Below, one piece after another: positions 6,668 through 14,177 of a DNA stretch of 15,235 bases (position 1 is the stretch's first letter; each line of letters opens with the position of its first letter). The position numbers were made by a program, and so were the translations under genes. This stretch comes from CAZCWX01 sp964502465 (GTDB lineage: Bacteria; Desulfobacterota; Binatia; Bin18). The stretch lies in assembly GCA_964502465.1 (NCBI GenBank), contig CAZCWX010000654.1, positions 1-15,235 on the forward strand. Direction: 5' to 3'. The notes beneath the pieces are model-generated. The model was not told where the DNA came from and did no database searches. It was given only the letters and a program-made list of their open reading frames with translations.

Positions 6668-7750
6668 ATGAACGAGAGCGGCACGTTGCTCGACAAGCTG
6701 ACCGAGGTCGAGAAACGCTACCAGGAGCTTGAAGACGCCTTGGGACGTTCCGAGGTCGTCAGTAACCAGAAAGAGTACGCCAAACTCGGCAAGGAACGCT
6801 CGTCCTTGGAAAATCTCGTGACCTGCTTTCGTGAGTGGCGAAAAGTCGCCAACGAAATTGAGAGCAGTCAACTGTTACTAGAAGACAGCGACCCCGCGGT
6901 CCGTGATCTCGCCCAGGAAGAACTCGTTGATCTGCAAGAGAAGTATGCGCGCCTTGAAGCAGAGTTGCACCACCTGTTAATCCCGAAAGATCCTTTGGAC
7001 GAAAAAAACGTACTGCTCGAGATCCGTGCAGGAACAGGGGGCGAAGAAGCAAGTTTGTTCGCTGCGAATTTATACCGCATGTACACCCGCTACGCTGAGC
7101 ACCACGGCTGGCGCGTGGAGGTGATGAGTTCTAATCCGACCGGTTTGGGCGGCTTCAAAGAAATTATCAGCATGATCGAAGGGAAAGGTGCCTATAGCCG
7201 GCTCAAGTTCGAGGGTGGGGTGCATCGCGTGCAACGCGTGCCTGAGACGGAAGCCTCGGGGAGAATCCACACCTCGGCAGTGACAGTCGCGGTCCTCCCG
7301 GAAGCAGACGAGGTCGATGTCCATATTGATGAAAAAGAGCTTCGTATTGACGTGTTTCGCTCATCCGGCCCTGGTGGCCAGAGTGTCAACACCACTGACT
7401 CAGCGGTACGCGTCACGCATATCCCCACTGGCCTGGTTGTCTCGTGTCAGGACGAAAAGTCTCAACATAAGAACAAAGCCAAAGCCCTTAAAATCCTACG
7501 CGCCCGTTTACTGGAGAGAGCGCGCGAAGAGCAACAGGCAGCCATCACCGCCTCACGCCGAAGTATGGTCGGTTCGGGTGATCGTTCCGAACGAATCCGC
7601 ACGTATAACTTCCCCCAGTCTCGTCTCACCGACCATCGGATCAACTTGACGCTGTATGCGCTCGATCGCATTCTTGACGGAGACCTTGACTCAGTGGTCG
7701 ATGCGTTAACCACTTCACACCAGGCCGAAATGCTCAAAGCAGCAAGTTGA
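6668..7750 (+). CDS. prfA: Peptide chain release factor 1
   Basis: Recognises UAA and UAG in the ribosomal A site and triggers hydrolysis of peptidyl-tRNA. The length is exactly 360 residues, as in E. coli RF1. It has the N-terminal helical domain, then AGTGGEEASLFA (121-132). The tripeptide decoding motif is of the P-x-T type (PET, 192-194, in HRVQRVPETEASGRIHTSA), which marks RF1 rather than RF2 (SPF). The catalytic GGQ is at 236-238 in RSSGPGGQSVNTTDSAVR. AGGA precedes the ATG by 8 nt. The TGA stop overlaps the prmC ATG by one base (TGATG), the classic arrangement with the enzyme that methylates this GGQ glutamine. Confidence 0.97.
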   Translation: MNESGTLLDKLTEVEKRYQELEDALGRSEVVSNQKEYAKLGKERSSLENLVTCFREWRKVANEIESSQLLLEDSDPAVRDLAQEELVDLQEKYARLEAELHHLLIPKDPLDEKNVLLEIRAGTGGEEASLFAANLYRMYTRYAEHHGWRVEVMSSNPTGLGGFKEIISMIEGKGAYSRLKFEGGVHRVQRVPETEASGRIHTSAVTVAVLPEADEVDVHIDEKELRIDVFRSSGPGGQSVNTTDSAVRVTHIPTGLVVSCQDEKSQHKNKAKALKILRARLLERAREEQQAAITASRRSMVGSGDRSERIRTYNFPQSRLTDHRINLTLYALDRILDGDLDSVVDALTTSHQAEMLKAAS

Positions 7751-8727
7751 TGAATAGTCAGCGGTCAGCGGTCAACAGTCAGCGGGCGGCAGTCAAAGAC
7801 AAAAAACAGGTCTGTCTTTCACAAAAGAAACACGAACCTGCTAGGCTCGCACAAGTCCGAGTATCTTCTTTGCTCTCTGAGGCAGTCGCGGAACTCACTC
7901 TCCACAAGATTGCGAATCCTCGCCTGGAAGCGGAAGTGCTTTTGGCCTACGTTTTAGAAACCGAACGCGCTGGTCTGTATACGCGCTTGCGCGGCCCTCT
8001 TTCTTTCACTCACACTGAAACGTTCCGGCACCTCATTCAACGCCGCACCCAGCATGAGCCGCTCCAGTATATTACCGGAACGCAAGAATTCTGGTCTCTG
8101 GCGTTCACGGTAGACAAACGGGTCCTTATCCCTCGGCCAGAGACAGAAGTGGTTGTCGAGACCGCCTTACGGTTGATCTCGCAACCCGCAATCCACCATC
8201 GACAATCCGCAATTCAAATACTCGACGTCGGCACCGGAAGCGGCTGTATCGCTATTGCCCTCGCTAAAGAATTGTCCCAGGCTGAGCTATGGGCAACTGA
8301 TGCCTCTCCAGATGCCTTAGTGGTGGCACGCAAGAATGCCCAACGTCATGACGTGGCACAGCGAATCACATTTCTGCAGGGTGATCTCTTTGCTCCAATA
8401 ATAGACAAGACAGCAGAGTTTGAGATGATCATTTCCAACCCACCTTACCTCGTGCACGATGAGATCGCGACTCTTCAACCAGAAATCCGCGATTGGGAAC
8501 CGCGCCGTGCCCTTGATGGCGGGCGTGATGGGTTGGATTTGTATCGGCGGCTGATCAGTGAGAGTCCAGCTTTTCTCTGCTCAGGTGGTTGGCTCATCAT
8601 GGAAATTGGTCAAGGACAGCGCCTGGCTACCATGCGTCTGGTCCAAGAACCGCCCAATCTGAGTGTAAGTTTTTCAGTTCCAGATTACTCTGGTCATGAC
8701 CGAGTTGTAGTTGCGCGTAAACTGTAG
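7750..8727 (+). CDS. prmC: Peptide chain release factor N5-glutamine methyltransferase
   Basis: Methylates the glutamine of the GGQ motif in release factors using S-adenosylmethionine. A helical N-terminal domain precedes QYITGTQEFW and RVLIPRPETEVVVE. SAM motif I, ILDVGTGSGCIAIA, is around 157-170, and the substrate-binding NPPY is at 230-233. At 325 residues it is longer than the about 277 of E. coli PrmC. Two translated heptamer arrays account for part of this: residues 3-16 (SQRSAVN/SQRAAVK type) just after the start, and residues 144-155 just before motif I. No downstream ATG or GTG gives a better start, and ATG at 7750 keeps the coupling with prfA, so the N-terminal extension is probably translated. 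All core motifs are intact, so it is likely active. Confidence 0.94.
   Translation: MNSQRSAVNSQRAAVKDKKQVCLSQKKHEPARLAQVRVSSLLSEAVAELTLHKIANPRLEAEVLLAYVLETERAGLYTRLRGPLSFTHTETFRHLIQRRTQHEPLQYITGTQEFWSLAFTVDKRVLIPRPETEVVVETALRLISQPAIHHRQSAIQILDVGTGSGCIAIALAKELSQAELWATDASPDALVVARKNAQRHDVAQRITFLQGDLFAPIIDKTAEFEMIISNPPYLVHDEIATLQPEIRDWEPRRALDGGRDGLDLYRRLISESPAFLCSGGWLIMEIGQGQRLATMRLVQEPPNLSVSFSVPDYSGHDRVVVARKL
7756..7797 (+). repeat. Heptamer array 1, six 7-bp units inside the prmC start
   Basis: Six consecutive 7-bp units with consensus RGTCAGC (AGTCAGC, GGTCAGC, GGTCAAC and variants) begin two codons after the prmC ATG. Three units equal 21 bp, so the translation shows a 7-residue repeat, SQRSAVN then SQRAAVK. 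Confidence 0.85.
8180..8214 (+). repeat. Heptamer array 2, five 7-bp units inside prmC
   Basis: Five 7-bp units related to CGCAATC (CGCAACC, CGCAATC, CACCATC, GACAATC, CGCAATT) are translated as the linker QPAIHHR/QSAIQI just before SAM motif I. E. coli PrmC is shorter here, which supports an insertion in a surface loop. Confidence 0.75.
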
Positions 8728-8795
8728 ATGTGCGTACTCTCAGAAGAGCAGTGTCATGCGTAATGTGATGTCAGCGTTCGCAGGGAGTGTATGGT

Positions 8796-10058
8796 ATGGA
8801 CAAGATTGTGGTGCGTGGAGGGGTGTCTTTGCGTGGAGAGGTTGTGGTGAGCGGCGCCAAAAACGCAGCTCTGCCGCTGCTGTTTGCCTCACTGCTCACG
8901 GAGAAGGAATGCCGCCTCAACCGGGTGCCACAGTTGGTGGATATCCGCACTGCACTCGGACTCCTGCGTGACCTCGGGGTGCAGTACGATTGGCTGAGTG
9001 ATAGTCAGGTCGCGCTCAGTGCCCGATCCGTACAGCATTGCGAGGCCCCGTATGAACTGGTCAAAACTATGCGTGCGTCGTTTCTGGTCCTGGGACCCTT
9101 GCTCGCTCGCTTTGGCCGCGCCCGCGTATCCACCCCGGGTGGATGCGCGATCGGCGCACGACCAGTGAACATTCACCTCGATGGTTTGCAGCAGCTTGGC
9201 GCATCCATCCGCGTGCACCACGGATACGTTGAGGCCGAGGCGAAGCAATTGCGAGGTACCCATATTGTTCTTGACTTTCCTTCAGTTGGCGCGACTGAAA
9301 ACTTGATGATGGCCGCAACACTCGCAGCAGGGACAACAGTGATCGAAAATGCCGCATGCGAACCAGAAATCGAAGATTTGGCTGCCATGTTGAACGCCAT
9401 GGGAGCGCAGGTATCTGGCGCAGGAAGCCACACAGTAACAATCGAGGGTGTTGAAGCACTGCATGGCACTACGCACGAGGTGATCCCCGACCGAGTTGAA
9501 GCTGGGACGTTTCTTATTGCTGGCGCGATTACCTCAGGCGATGTCTTCGTGCGTGGGGCACGAGCAGATCATCTCGCTACCTTTCTCAGTAAATTACGGG
9601 AGACTGGAATGCACCTCGAAGAAGGACCAGAAGGTATTCGTGTGATCGGCAACGGACGTCCAAGCAGTGTCGATATTCTTACGCAACCCTACCCTGAATT
9701 TCCTACAGATCTGCAAGCGCAAATGATGGCGCTGTTATGCCTGGGAGATAGCCGAAGTGTGATTACAGAAACGATCTTTGAGAATCGCTTCCTTCACGCT
9801 CAAGAGCTGGTACGGCTTGGCGCCGCTATTCGTATTCACGGAAACACAGCGGTTATAGACGGCGTTGCTCTGCTCGACGGTGCACCGGTCATGGCAACAG
9901 ACCTCCGTGCCAGCGTTTCGCTTATTTTGGCTGGTCTTACGGCACAGGGACACACTGAGATCTCTCGCGTGTATCATCTGGACCGCGGGTACGAACGCAT
10001 AGAAGAGAAGCTGTCGCAGCTCGGTGCTGACATTACCAGAGTGAAAAATAAAGAGTAG
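8796..10058 (+). CDS. murA: UDP-N-acetylglucosamine 1-carboxyvinyltransferase
   Basis: The first committed step of peptidoglycan synthesis: transfers enolpyruvate from PEP to UDP-GlcNAc in the cytosol. The product is 420 residues (E. coli 419) and aligns without gaps in its core. Lys22 and Asn23 are in SGAKNAALPLLFA, the catalytic loop is STPGGCAIGARPVN with Cys117, and YPEFPTDLQAQMMALL carries the catalytic Asp. The active-site Cys suggests the fosfomycin-sensitive type. I chose ATG at 8796 over the in-frame GTG at 8787, because MDKIVVRGG matches the family start and AGGGAG lies 8 nt upstream. It follows prmC after 68 bp and precedes hisD by 6 bp, so it is likely cotranscribed with hisD. Confidence 0.97.
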   Translation: MDKIVVRGGVSLRGEVVVSGAKNAALPLLFASLLTEKECRLNRVPQLVDIRTALGLLRDLGVQYDWLSDSQVALSARSVQHCEAPYELVKTMRASFLVLGPLLARFGRARVSTPGGCAIGARPVNIHLDGLQQLGASIRVHHGYVEAEAKQLRGTHIVLDFPSVGATENLMMAATLAAGTTVIENAACEPEIEDLAAMLNAMGAQVSGAGSHTVTIEGVEALHGTTHEVIPDRVEAGTFLIAGAITSGDVFVRGARADHLATFLSKLRETGMHLEEGPEGIRVIGNGRPSSVDILTQPYPEFPTDLQAQMMALLCLGDSRSVITETIFENRFLHAQELVRLGAAIRIHGNTAVIDGVALLDGAPVMATDLRASVSLILAGLTAQGHTEISRVYHLDRGYERIEEKLSQLGADITRVKNKE

Positions 10059-10064
10059 TGAAGA

Positions 10065-11408
10065 ATGCAGAAAATAAAGAAACAGAACGCAGTCGTTCAA
10101 CTGTTGAGGGCAGATGACCCGGCCTGTCAGCGGCATTTGCAAAAGCTGCTCGTGCGGGGAGAGAGCATCAGTGCAGCAGTAGAATCAACAGTTCACTCGA
10201 TTCTGCAAACAGTAAAAAGGAAAGGGGATCGGGCCCTTTTTGCCTATACACAGACATTTGATCACGTCCGGCTGACTCCAGAAACCTGCACAGTAACACC
10301 CACAGCAATGGAGGCGGCACTCGCCGCGTTGCCGCGACACGAACGAACCGCCCTACAAACTGCAGCAAAACGGATCACGGCTTTTCACCGTAAACAACAG
10401 CAGCGGTCCTGGTCTTATCGGGATCCGCTGGGTGTCACACTGGGACAGATCATCACTCCGCTCGAACGCGTCGGCGTGTACGTCCCAGGAGGCAAGGCTG
10501 CCTATCCCTCATCGGTGTTAATGAACGTCATTCCGGCGAAAATTGCCGGCGTGAAAGAAGTGGTGGTCGTCTCCCCCCCCTCACCGCAAGGTGATCATCT
10601 TGGCATTCTTGCTGCAGCTCGGCTTGCCGGCGCGGATAGTTTTTTTCGTATAGGTGGTGCTCAGGCTATTGCCGCACTTGCCTATGGCACCCAAACGGTG
10701 CCACGAGTTGATAAAATTGTCGGACCGGGCAACCTATATGTTGCCACCGCCAAACGTCTGGTATTCGGCCAGGTTGACATCGACATGATCGCAGGACCGA
10801 GTGAAGTGCTGGTGATTGCTGACGAGAGCGCTACGCCCGCCTACGTTGCAGCTGATATGCTTTCCCAAGCCGAGCATGACGAATTAGCGGCTCCACTGTG
10901 TTTAACCTCCTCAGAGCACGTCGCCTATGCCGTGGTTCAGGCGCTTACCGAGCAACTTGCCTCGCTCAAACGTTGTGAAATTGCCTCCTCCTCTCTCAGG
11001 CGTCACGGTGCGGTTATTCTTGCCCGCGACCGGGCTGAGATCGTTGATCTCGCCAACGCTATTGCCCCGGAGCACCTCGAACTTGCCGTGAAAACTCCTC
11101 AGTCCTGGCTCAAAGATATCCGGAACGCTGGCGCGATTTTTCTTGGTCACCTCTCTACTGAGCCTTTCGGTGACTACATTGCCGGACCAAACCATGTCCT
11201 CCCCACCGGTGGGACTGCGCGGTTTTCTTCTCCTCTTGGCGTGTATGACTTCCTCAAGCGGACCAGCGTGATTCAGGCGTCCCCTCGATCATTAGCCATC
11301 TTAGGACCGCATGTCATTCGCTTGGCCGCAATGGAGGGACTTGAGGCACACGCGCGGGCTGTGCAGTATCGATTGCAGGGAGACAAAAATGGCAACAAAC
11401 GAGCGTAA
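10065..11408 (+). CDS. hisD: Histidinol dehydrogenase
   Basis: Catalyses the last two steps of histidine synthesis, oxidising L-histidinol to histidine with two NAD+. It is 447 residues; E. coli HisD is 434. The zinc ligands are Gln268 and His271 (SQAEHDE), Asp370 (PFGD) and His429. The catalytic pair is Glu336-His337 in APEHLEL. Other marks are YVPGGKAAYPSSVLMN (139-154), VGPGNLYVATAK, IAGPSEVLVIAD, and GPNHVLPTGGTARFSSPLGVYDFLKRTSV. The first 10-12 residues are basic and variable. It starts only 6 bp after murA, where related gene orders carry hisG, and its end overlaps hisB by 20 nt. Confidence 0.97.
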   Translation: MQKIKKQNAVVQLLRADDPACQRHLQKLLVRGESISAAVESTVHSILQTVKRKGDRALFAYTQTFDHVRLTPETCTVTPTAMEAALAALPRHERTALQTAAKRITAFHRKQQQRSWSYRDPLGVTLGQIITPLERVGVYVPGGKAAYPSSVLMNVIPAKIAGVKEVVVVSPPSPQGDHLGILAAARLAGADSFFRIGGAQAIAALAYGTQTVPRVDKIVGPGNLYVATAKRLVFGQVDIDMIAGPSEVLVIADESATPAYVAADMLSQAEHDELAAPLCLTSSEHVAYAVVQALTEQLASLKRCEIASSSLRRHGAVILARDRAEIVDLANAIAPEHLELAVKTPQSWLKDIRNAGAIFLGHLSTEPFGDYIAGPNHVLPTGGTARFSSPLGVYDFLKRTSVIQASPRSLAILGPHVIRLAAMEGLEAHARAVQYRLQGDKNGNKRA

Positions 11409-11985
11409 AACAGACTTGCACCGTAAAACCACGGAGACAGACATTCACCTCAGTCTCAATCTTGACGGGGAGGGGAAATATAAGATTTCGACTGGCATTC
11501 CCTTCCTGAACCACATGTTGGAGCTGTTCACCCGGCATGGGTTCTTCGACCTAACAATCCACGCAACGGGCGATGTTGAGATCGATGATCATCACACCGT
11601 GGAAGATGTCGGTCTCGCACTTGGACAGGCATTTCGTGAAGCCCTAGGAGAGAAGCGTGGAATTCGCCGCTTTGGAGAAGCCATCGTGCCGCTTGATGAG
11701 GCATTAGTCTCGTGTGTTATCGATTTGAGTGGCCGCCCGTTTCTCGCTTACAACCTGAAGATCTACCAGGAAAAAGTCGGGCATTTCGCCACCGAGCTGA
11801 TTCATGACTTTTTTCTCGCCTTTACCAACCAGCTCGGCATGAACCTCCACCTCAATATGACTCAAGGTCGCAATCCACACCACATTATTGAAGCGAGTTT
11901 TAAGGCCTTCGCCCGCGCTTTAAGCAGCGCTGTGCAATACGATCCCCGTGTCAAAGGGATACTGTCCACCAAAGGCAGCCTGTAG
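11389..11985 (+). CDS. hisB: Imidazoleglycerol-phosphate dehydratase
   Basis: Dehydrates imidazole glycerol phosphate to imidazole acetol phosphate in histidine synthesis. The 198-residue protein is the monofunctional type, without the histidinol-phosphatase domain of E. coli HisB. The metal-binding motifs are intact: NHMLELFTRH (41-50), DDHHTVED (66-73) and HHIIEASFKAFARAL (164-178). I chose the ATG at 11389. AGGGAG lies 6 nt upstream, and the product starts where the family does. An upstream in-frame ATG at 11311 would add 26 residues that are only the overlapping hisD sequence. It overlaps hisD by 20 nt, implying translational coupling. Confidence 0.96.
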   Translation: MATNERKTDLHRKTTETDIHLSLNLDGEGKYKISTGIPFLNHMLELFTRHGFFDLTIHATGDVEIDDHHTVEDVGLALGQAFREALGEKRGIRRFGEAIVPLDEALVSCVIDLSGRPFLAYNLKIYQEKVGHFATELIHDFFLAFTNQLGMNLHLNMTQGRNPHHIIEASFKAFARALSSAVQYDPRVKGILSTKGSL

Positions 11986-11992
11986 AAGCAGA

Positions 11993-12050
11993 TCTCAGCT
12001 CTTAGCCCTCAGTGAGGAGCTTTTGAACAAAGAAAAAGCTCACAGCTAAC
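11993..12050 (+). repeat. Heptamer array 4 and hairpin between hisB and the DUF218 gene
   Basis: Three heptamers (TCTCAGC, TCTTAGC, CCTCAGT) at 11993-12013 are followed by a hairpin, GAGCTTTT (12017-12024) pairing with AAAAGCTC (12034-12041) around a 9-nt loop. Two further related units (AGCTCAC, AGCTAAC) end at 12050. No T-run follows, so it is not a standard terminator. The 77-bp gap holds nothing else I can recognise and has no clear Shine-Dalgarno sequence before the next ATG. Confidence 0.6.
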
Positions 12051-12062
12051 CGTCCAAAACTC

Positions 12063-12815
12063 ATGAGCTTTCTCTTCAGCAAAATTATCAGTGCGTTTCT
12101 TCTTCCTCCGTTAAATCTTCTCGTACTCAGTGGACTAGGGCTTTTGGTTCTCAAAAGTCGCCCACATCTTGGACGTAATGTGTTAATTGTGAGCTGGCTT
12201 CTTTTTTATGGACTGAGTACTCCTATTATTGGCCGTGCTCTTTGTCTCTCTCTCGAAAACACGCCGTCTCTACAAATTCATACTGCTCTCAACAGTGCCG
12301 ATGTGATCGTCGTGCTTGGGAGAGGAGTCTACAGCAACGCTCCGGAATACGGGGGGGACACTGTTACCGGCAATGTTCTAGAGCGGCTCCGGTACGCGGC
12401 AAAGCTTCACCGCTTAACCGGTAAACCGCTCCTTGTCACCGGAGGCAACCCACAAAATACCACCTTAACCGAAGGGGCCGTCATGAAAGACGCGCTGATC
12501 AATGATTTTGGCGTACCGGTTAAATGGGTTGAAGAGCGGTCCAGGACAACCTGGGAAAACGCCTATTTCAGTGCTGCTATTCTCCAACCGCAAAACATTC
12601 GCCGCATTTATTTGGTCACTCATGCCGTACATATGCCGCGCGCCCAGGCGGTGTTTCAACAAGTAGGTTTTCAAGTCATCCCAGCCCCTACCATGTTCGC
12701 CACAACACGAAACCAGTTCACAGTGTTCGATTTCTTGCCGAGTAGTACAGCTCTCGTAGTCAGCTCCGTCGCGCTGCATGAGTGGATTGGCAGGTTGTGG
12801 TATATGTTAGGGTAG
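12063..12815 (+). CDS. YdcF/ElyC-like DUF218 membrane protein
   Basis: A DUF218 (COG1434) protein. The E. coli member ElyC affects envelope biogenesis, while the biochemical activity of most members is unknown. The 250 residues have two N-terminal transmembrane helices (about 9-30 and 38-57) followed by the DUF218 domain. DVIVVLGRG (80-88) is the first strand and loop, LVTGGNP (124-130) the second, and TTWENAYFSA (162-171) and VTHAVHMPRA (185-194) are the characteristic later motifs; His and Arg in the last are usually conserved. ATG at 12063 gives a standard membrane N-terminus but has no recognisable Shine-Dalgarno sequence, only the end of the heptamer region. It is not a histidine gene and sits inside the his cluster in the same orientation. 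Confidence 0.85.
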   Translation: MSFLFSKIISAFLLPPLNLLVLSGLGLLVLKSRPHLGRNVLIVSWLLFYGLSTPIIGRALCLSLENTPSLQIHTALNSADVIVVLGRGVYSNAPEYGGDTVTGNVLERLRYAAKLHRLTGKPLLVTGGNPQNTTLTEGAVMKDALINDFGVPVKWVEERSRTTWENAYFSAAILQPQNIRRIYLVTHAVHMPRAQAVFQQVGFQVIPAPTMFATTRNQFTVFDFLPSSTALVVSSVALHEWIGRLWYMLG

Positions 12816-12899
12816 AGGGTAATAGCGAACCCGTTTTTCTCATACCGCTCCGTTCCACATCGAACAAAAAGGCCAACTGTTTTTCATGTGGTATCGCTT

Positions 12900-12924
12900 C
12901 CCTCCCCCGCGAGGCGGGAGAGGG
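12900..12924. repeat. GC-rich hairpin repeat between convergent genes
   Basis: CCCTCCCCCGC (12900-12910) pairs with GCGGGAGAGGG (12914-12924) over 11 positions with one mismatch and a GAG loop. It lies between the convergent DUF218 and LLM genes, where a bidirectional terminator would be expected, but no T-run follows on either strand. Its CCCTC...GAGAGGG layout resembles the element at 5416-5431 and short intergenic palindromes I recall from other genomes. Confidence 0.7.
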
Positions 12925-12942
12925 TCAGGATGAGAACTTCGC

Positions 12943-14019
12943 TTACGCATTGGCAAAATGCGGCATGACTTCTTCCATCAGTAGACGCTGCGAGGTCGCC
13001 CAACCTTCGTTATTTTCAGACTGATCAAAGGTGAGCACCAGTAAACAGCCAAAGCCGCCGGTGTCCTCGTACATGTCACCTAACTTCTGGACGACTGTTT
13101 TGGGAGAACCCACCAGCCAACAGTAATCAGCCAGATATTCAATCGTAACATCCGAGTCCGGCACTTCAGGATGGTGCTTAAACAAGCTAGCCATACCAAA
13201 AGATTGAAAGAGCGGCAGGAGATAGTCACGGTAGACACGCCCGATCATACCGTTAATCGCGGTGTCTCGTGCTTCCTTGTCTGTCTCGGCAATATACACT
13301 TCTCGGGAGACTCGCCAGTCGCTGCGGTTGGGCTCGCGTTCAACTTTCTCTGCCCCGTCAATGACCGCCTGCCAGTGGGTTTTCAGATAGCTATTGCTGA
13401 GCGCGACGCTCATCGGCATAAACCCGCGCTCACCTGCAAATTTCAAGGTATCCGAGCGTGGGGTAAGCCCGGCGATACCAATCGGTGGATGCGGTTTCTG
13501 ATATGGCCGGATGTGGTACTTCAACGTGTCCAGCATCGTATCAATGCGATTGACCGTCCAATACTGTCCTTTGTATTCGAAGGGCTCAGTGCTTTCCCAC
13601 AATTTGAGAATGATATCTAGCGCCTCAAGAGTCATGCGCCGGTTCTCACCAGCCGTCCCATCAACGTTAAACAGCTTCCAATCGCTGGGCAAGCCGCTGG
13701 TCCCAACTCCAAACATGAACCGGCCTTGGGCCATGTGGTCCAGATACGCCACTCTATGCGCCAACTCTGCCGGATGATGGTAGGGCAGGAGATGGGCACC
13801 AGGAGCAAGTTTGATGTTCTTGGTACGTAGGATTGCTTGGGCAATCAACAAGTCAGGAGCAGGGTTTGGTTCCCACGGAGCGGTAAAGTGTTCGCCGATC
13901 CAGGCTTCGTGGAACCCTAGCTTATCGCAGAGTTCCAGGTGCTCGAGATCCCATTGGTGACCCTCGTAGAATCCACGTTCGGGTGGGTGCGAGGGCATCA
14001 TGAAGACTCCAGCTTTCAT
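12943..14019 (-). CDS. LLM class flavin-dependent oxidoreductase (luciferase-like)
   Basis: A flavin-dependent monooxygenase or reductase with the bacterial luciferase-like TIM barrel (pfam Bac_luciferase); the substrate is unknown. It is 358 residues. KAGVFMMPSHPP at the start is the first strand. FHEAWIGEHFT (36-46) carries the EH pair typical of the family. LLPYHHPAELAHRVAYLDHMAQGRFMFGVGTSGLPSDW is the flavin-site signature block, followed by RPYQKPHPPIGIAG. I chose ATG at 14019 because GGAAGGAGG ends 5 nt upstream and the product starts exactly at the first strand. A longer in-frame start at 14175 adds 52 residues unlike the family. It points against the flanking his genes and is probably an acquired or relocated gene. 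Confidence 0.9.
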   Translation of the reverse strand: MKAGVFMMPSHPPERGFYEGHQWDLEHLELCDKLGFHEAWIGEHFTAPWEPNPAPDLLIAQAILRTKNIKLAPGAHLLPYHHPAELAHRVAYLDHMAQGRFMFGVGTSGLPSDWKLFNVDGTAGENRRMTLEALDIILKLWESTEPFEYKGQYWTVNRIDTMLDTLKYHIRPYQKPHPPIGIAGLTPRSDTLKFAGERGFMPMSVALSNSYLKTHWQAVIDGAEKVEREPNRSDWRVSREVYIAETDKEARDTAINGMIGRVYRDYLLPLFQSFGMASLFKHHPEVPDSDVTIEYLADYCWLVGSPKTVVQKLGDMYEDTGGFGCLLVLTFDQSENNEGWATSQRLLMEEVMPHFANA

Positions 14020-14137
14020 ACATCCTCCTTCCAGGGTTACATCACAGAGAACCGCAGGCCGCTTCTCACTGCGGCAAACACGGCATCCGTTCGCATTCCT
14101 TCTACCATCCTCTCGCCAGAGGAGCAAGGAAAGCGCC

Positions 14138-14166
14138 TTGATTCTTGAGAGACGGGACGGAATAAT
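14138..14166 (+). promoter_or_regulatory. Candidate promoter of hisH
   Basis: TTGATT (14138-14143) is spaced 17 bp from AATAAT (14161-14166), matching the sigma-70 consensus at 4/6 and 5/6. Transcription would begin around 14173, about 5 nt before the hisH ATG. The hisH ATG has no Shine-Dalgarno sequence, which fits a leaderless or nearly leaderless mRNA. Confidence 0.5.
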
Positions 14167-14177
14167 ACCATTCACCT

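Noticed and set aside
6428..6871. 147-codon minus-strand frame over rpmE and prfA
   Set aside because: It overlaps two certain genes and the rpmE terminator, and shows no family resemblance.
7747..7749. TTG one codon upstream as the prmC start
   Set aside because: ATG at 7750 is a stronger start codon and forms the TGATG overlap with prfA.
10045..10080. 10-bp direct repeat (AAAATAAAGA at 10045 and 10071) as a scar of hisG loss between murA and hisD
   Set aside because: The repeat is low complexity, and recombination between direct repeats would leave one copy, not two.
12817..12838. Terminator after the DUF218 gene (GGGT...ACCC then T5)
   Set aside because: The stem is only 4 bp with an 8-nt loop, too weak to call.
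13171..13620. 149-codon open frame on the + strand
   Set aside because: It is fully antisense to the conserved LLM oxidoreductase and reads as a mirror of that gene.
14052..14122. Hairpins CCGCAG/CTGCGG and CCTCT/AGAGG in the LLM-hisH gap as a his leader or attenuator
   Set aside because: They lie upstream of the likely hisH promoter, have no His-rich leader peptide or T-run, and the stems are short.
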